Source of the DNA: Alphaproteobacteria bacterium
GTDB taxonomy: Bacteria > Pseudomonadota > Alphaproteobacteria > UBA8366 > GCA-2717185
DNA length: 64,000 nucleotides
Reading direction: 5' to 3'
Assembly: GCA_040905865.1 (NCBI GenBank)
Contig: JBBDQU010000075.1
Coordinates: 1-64,000 of the forward strand
Of this stretch, positions 62,700 to 64,000 are shown in pieces. Position 1 is the first letter of the stretch. Each line of letters opens with the position of its first letter. A model generated the notes under the pieces. It was not told where the DNA came from. It ran no database searches and saw nothing but the letters and a program-made list of their open reading frames with translations. The translations under genes and the position numbers were made by a program.

Positions 62700-63071
62700 T
62701 TACGCTTTTTTCTTGCCCGCGATCGCCCGCGCCGGTCCCTTGCGGGTCCGCGCATTGGTATGCGTCCGCTGCCCATGCACCGGCAACCCCTTGCGGTGCC
62801 GCAGGCCCTTATAACAGCCAAGATCCATCAACCGTTTGATGTTCATAGCCTTTTCGCGACGCAGATCGCCTTCCACGATATGATCGGCATCGATCACTTC
62901 GCGAATGCTCATCACTTCCTGGTCGGTCAGTTCCTGCACCCGCCGTTCCGCCGGGATACTGCATTTCGCACAGATATCAACCGCCCTGGTACGACCGATA
63001 CCATGGATATACGTCAGCGCAATGCCGACCGGTTTCTGCGTCGGAATGTTCACGCCTGAAATGCGCGCCAC
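62700..63071 (-). CDS. rpsM: 30S ribosomal protein S13
   Basis: 123 residues from GTG 63071, with AAGGAG upstream; the longer open frame to 63140 is rejected because S13 begins [47 protein letters not shown] and the arginine/lysine-rich C-terminal [21 protein letters not shown] are typical. It lies 118 bp downstream of adk. Confidence 0.97.
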   Translation of the reverse strand: MARISGVNIPTQKPVGIALTYIHGIGRTRAVDICAKCSIPAERRVQELTDQEVMSIREVIDADHIVEGDLRREKAMNIKRLMDLGCYKGLRHRKGLPVHGQRTHTNARTRKGPARAIAGKKKA

Positions 63072-63188
63072 GCTCCATACTCCTTCGTTACAAGAGACTG
63101 CCTCATCGACCTGTGACCGGCAACCATCGCCATATAGCACACCCGAATTGAAGGCGGGCGATTATATTTCAAAGCGATGAACTGTCAA

Positions 63189-63842
63189 TCATGCTGCCGA
63201 TGCGAGAATCCCTTTCAGTTGCTGCGTTACGTCATCGGGGTCTTTCGCCCCATCAACGCTCTCTAATATGCCACGTTCCCTGTAATAGGGCAGTATGGGC
63301 CGGGTCTGTTCGTGATAGATCGCCAGCCTCGTCCTGATCTTTTCCTCGGTATCGTCGGCGCGACGGATGAATTCGGTACTGCCGCACTTGTCGCACACAC
63401 CGTCCACCGCCGTTGTCTTGAACTTGTCGTTATACCCTTCGCCGCATTTGGCGCATTCGAAACGGCCGGTCAGGCGATCGACAAGCAGATCGTCTTCTAT
63501 GGCAATCTCGACCACGCGGTCCAGCTTTAATCCCTTGCCGGTCAGCATTTCGTCCAGCGCTTCAGCCTGTGCGACGGTCCGGGGAAATCCATCGAGAATG
63601 AAGCCGTTTTTGCAATCGGGTTCGTCGACCCGGTCCGAAACAATCGAAACCATCACGTCGTCCGGCATCAATTCGCCGTTTTCGACCACTTTCTTGGCCG
63701 TGCGTCCGAGTTCGCTACCCGATTCAATCGCGGCGCGCAACAGGGCGCCAGTCGATAACTGCACAATGCCGAAAGCATTCTCTATCACCCGCGCCTGCGT
63801 TCCCTTGCCGGCGCCGGGCGGTCCAATCAGGATCAGGATCAC
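63189..63842 (-). CDS. adk: Adenylate kinase, long form with zinc-type lid
   Basis: 217 residues from GTG 63842, sharing one base with the secY stop (TAGTG). P-loop GPPGAGKGTQA, AMP-site LSTGALLRAAIESGS and the lid with CAKCGEGY and CDKCGST, the four-cysteine zinc type. FPRTVAQAEALDEML and the C-terminal residues are standard. It converts AMP + ATP to 2 ADP. Position directly after secY is typical for bacteria. Confidence 0.96.
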   Translation of the reverse strand: MILILIGPPGAGKGTQARVIENAFGIVQLSTGALLRAAIESGSELGRTAKKVVENGELMPDDVMVSIVSDRVDEPDCKNGFILDGFPRTVAQAEALDEMLTGKGLKLDRVVEIAIEDDLLVDRLTGRFECAKCGEGYNDKFKTTAVDGVCDKCGSTEFIRRADDTEEKIRTRLAIYHEQTRPILPYYRERGILESVDGAKDPDDVTQQLKGILASAA

Positions 63843-64000
63843 TACCGACGCCCCCGCAACTTGGACTTCTTGATCAGGCCTTCATACTGATGCGCCAGCA
63901 TATGCGAATGGATCTGTGCGACCGTATCCATCGTAACCGAAACCACGATCAGCAGGCTGGTGCCGCCGAAATAAAACGGCACGGCATATTGCGAACGCAG
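63842..64000 (-). CDS. secY: Preprotein translocase SecY, C-terminal end only
   Basis: Only the last 52 codons are within the window. The translation LRSQYAVPFYFGGTSLLIVVSVTMDTVAQIHSHMLAHQYEGLIKK (key parts FYFGGTSLLIVV and HMLAHQYEGL) is the C-terminal region of SecY, and the frame ends with TAG at 63842-63844. The start is outside the window. SecY is the core channel of protein export. Together with adk, rpsM, rpsK, rpoA and rplQ it marks the end of the ribosomal protein cluster. Confidence 0.93.
   Translation of the reverse strand: MRSQYAVPFYFGGTSLLIVVSVTMDTVAQIHSHMLAHQYEGLIKKSKLRGRR

Overview
The window is high-GC DNA (coding third positions are mostly G or C) from an alphaproteobacterium. 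It is probably a Rhodospirillales-like free-living heterotroph. Supporting signs are the block secY-adk-rpsM-rpsK-rpoA-rplQ followed by a Do-like protease, rarA, crcB, an RluC-type pseudouridine synthase and a Gph-like phosphatase. Others are a split GlyQ/GlyS synthetase, an ATP12 chaperone, a DUF2336 protein, a histidine kinase with an H-A-M-K-T-P phosphoacceptor box, and a TRAP carboxylate transporter. The lineage is inferred from family content and gene order, not from a tree.

Layout. 0-2 kb is decayed accessory DNA: a truncated IS1595-type transposase, a frameshifted remnant of a polysaccharide flippase, and an orphan MlaC-like protein. 2-4.9 kb holds a lipoprotein / response regulator / histidine kinase unit. 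5-14 kb holds a metallo-beta-lactamase-fold hydrolase, a TauD-type dioxygenase, a tightly overlapping minus-strand operon (oligoendopeptidase F, FAD amino-acid dehydrogenase, quinone oxidoreductase, cysteine desulfurase family) and a divergent acyl-CoA synthetase plus Nudix pair. 14-20 kb has a secreted FecR/RTX protein, a DmdB-like acyl-CoA ligase and a second TauD dioxygenase. 20-28 kb has a DUF502 membrane protein, a HAD enzyme, the fused indolepyruvate ferredoxin oxidoreductase, a 2-hydroxyacid dehydrogenase, a bactofilin and small secreted or charged proteins.

28-42 kb is largely housekeeping: pyruvate phosphate dikinase, glyS-glyQ, an S49 peptidase, a DUF2007-methyltransferase fusion, polyprenyl diphosphate synthase, a third TauD dioxygenase, 3-oxoacid CoA-transferase subunits, ispG, a cupin and tRNA-Pro(CGG). 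42-47 kb is a TRAP transporter with an enlarged small subunit and an extra membrane protein. 47-53 kb carries a 2TM/CBS/BON reading frame, DUF2336 and DUF4389 proteins, threonine aldolase and an acyl-CoA carboxylase carboxyltransferase subunit. 53-64 kb is one long minus-strand run from secY to the ATP12 chaperone, broken by a clear terminator after rplQ.

Functional picture: much of the accessory content is catabolism of amino acids and carboxylic acids. This covers indolepyruvate oxidation, D-amino-acid or imino-acid oxidation, peptide cleavage, CoA transfer, acyl-CoA activation, biotin-dependent carboxylation and TRAP uptake. PPDK interconverts pyruvate and phosphoenolpyruvate.

I did not find a defence island, CRISPR array, prophage or biosynthetic cluster. 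The least expected observations are two roughly 200-bp AT-rich, rare-codon patches inside an otherwise GC-rich glyS, one of which encodes an RNase-H-like motif, and the in-frame joining of a 2TM protein to a CBS-BON protein.
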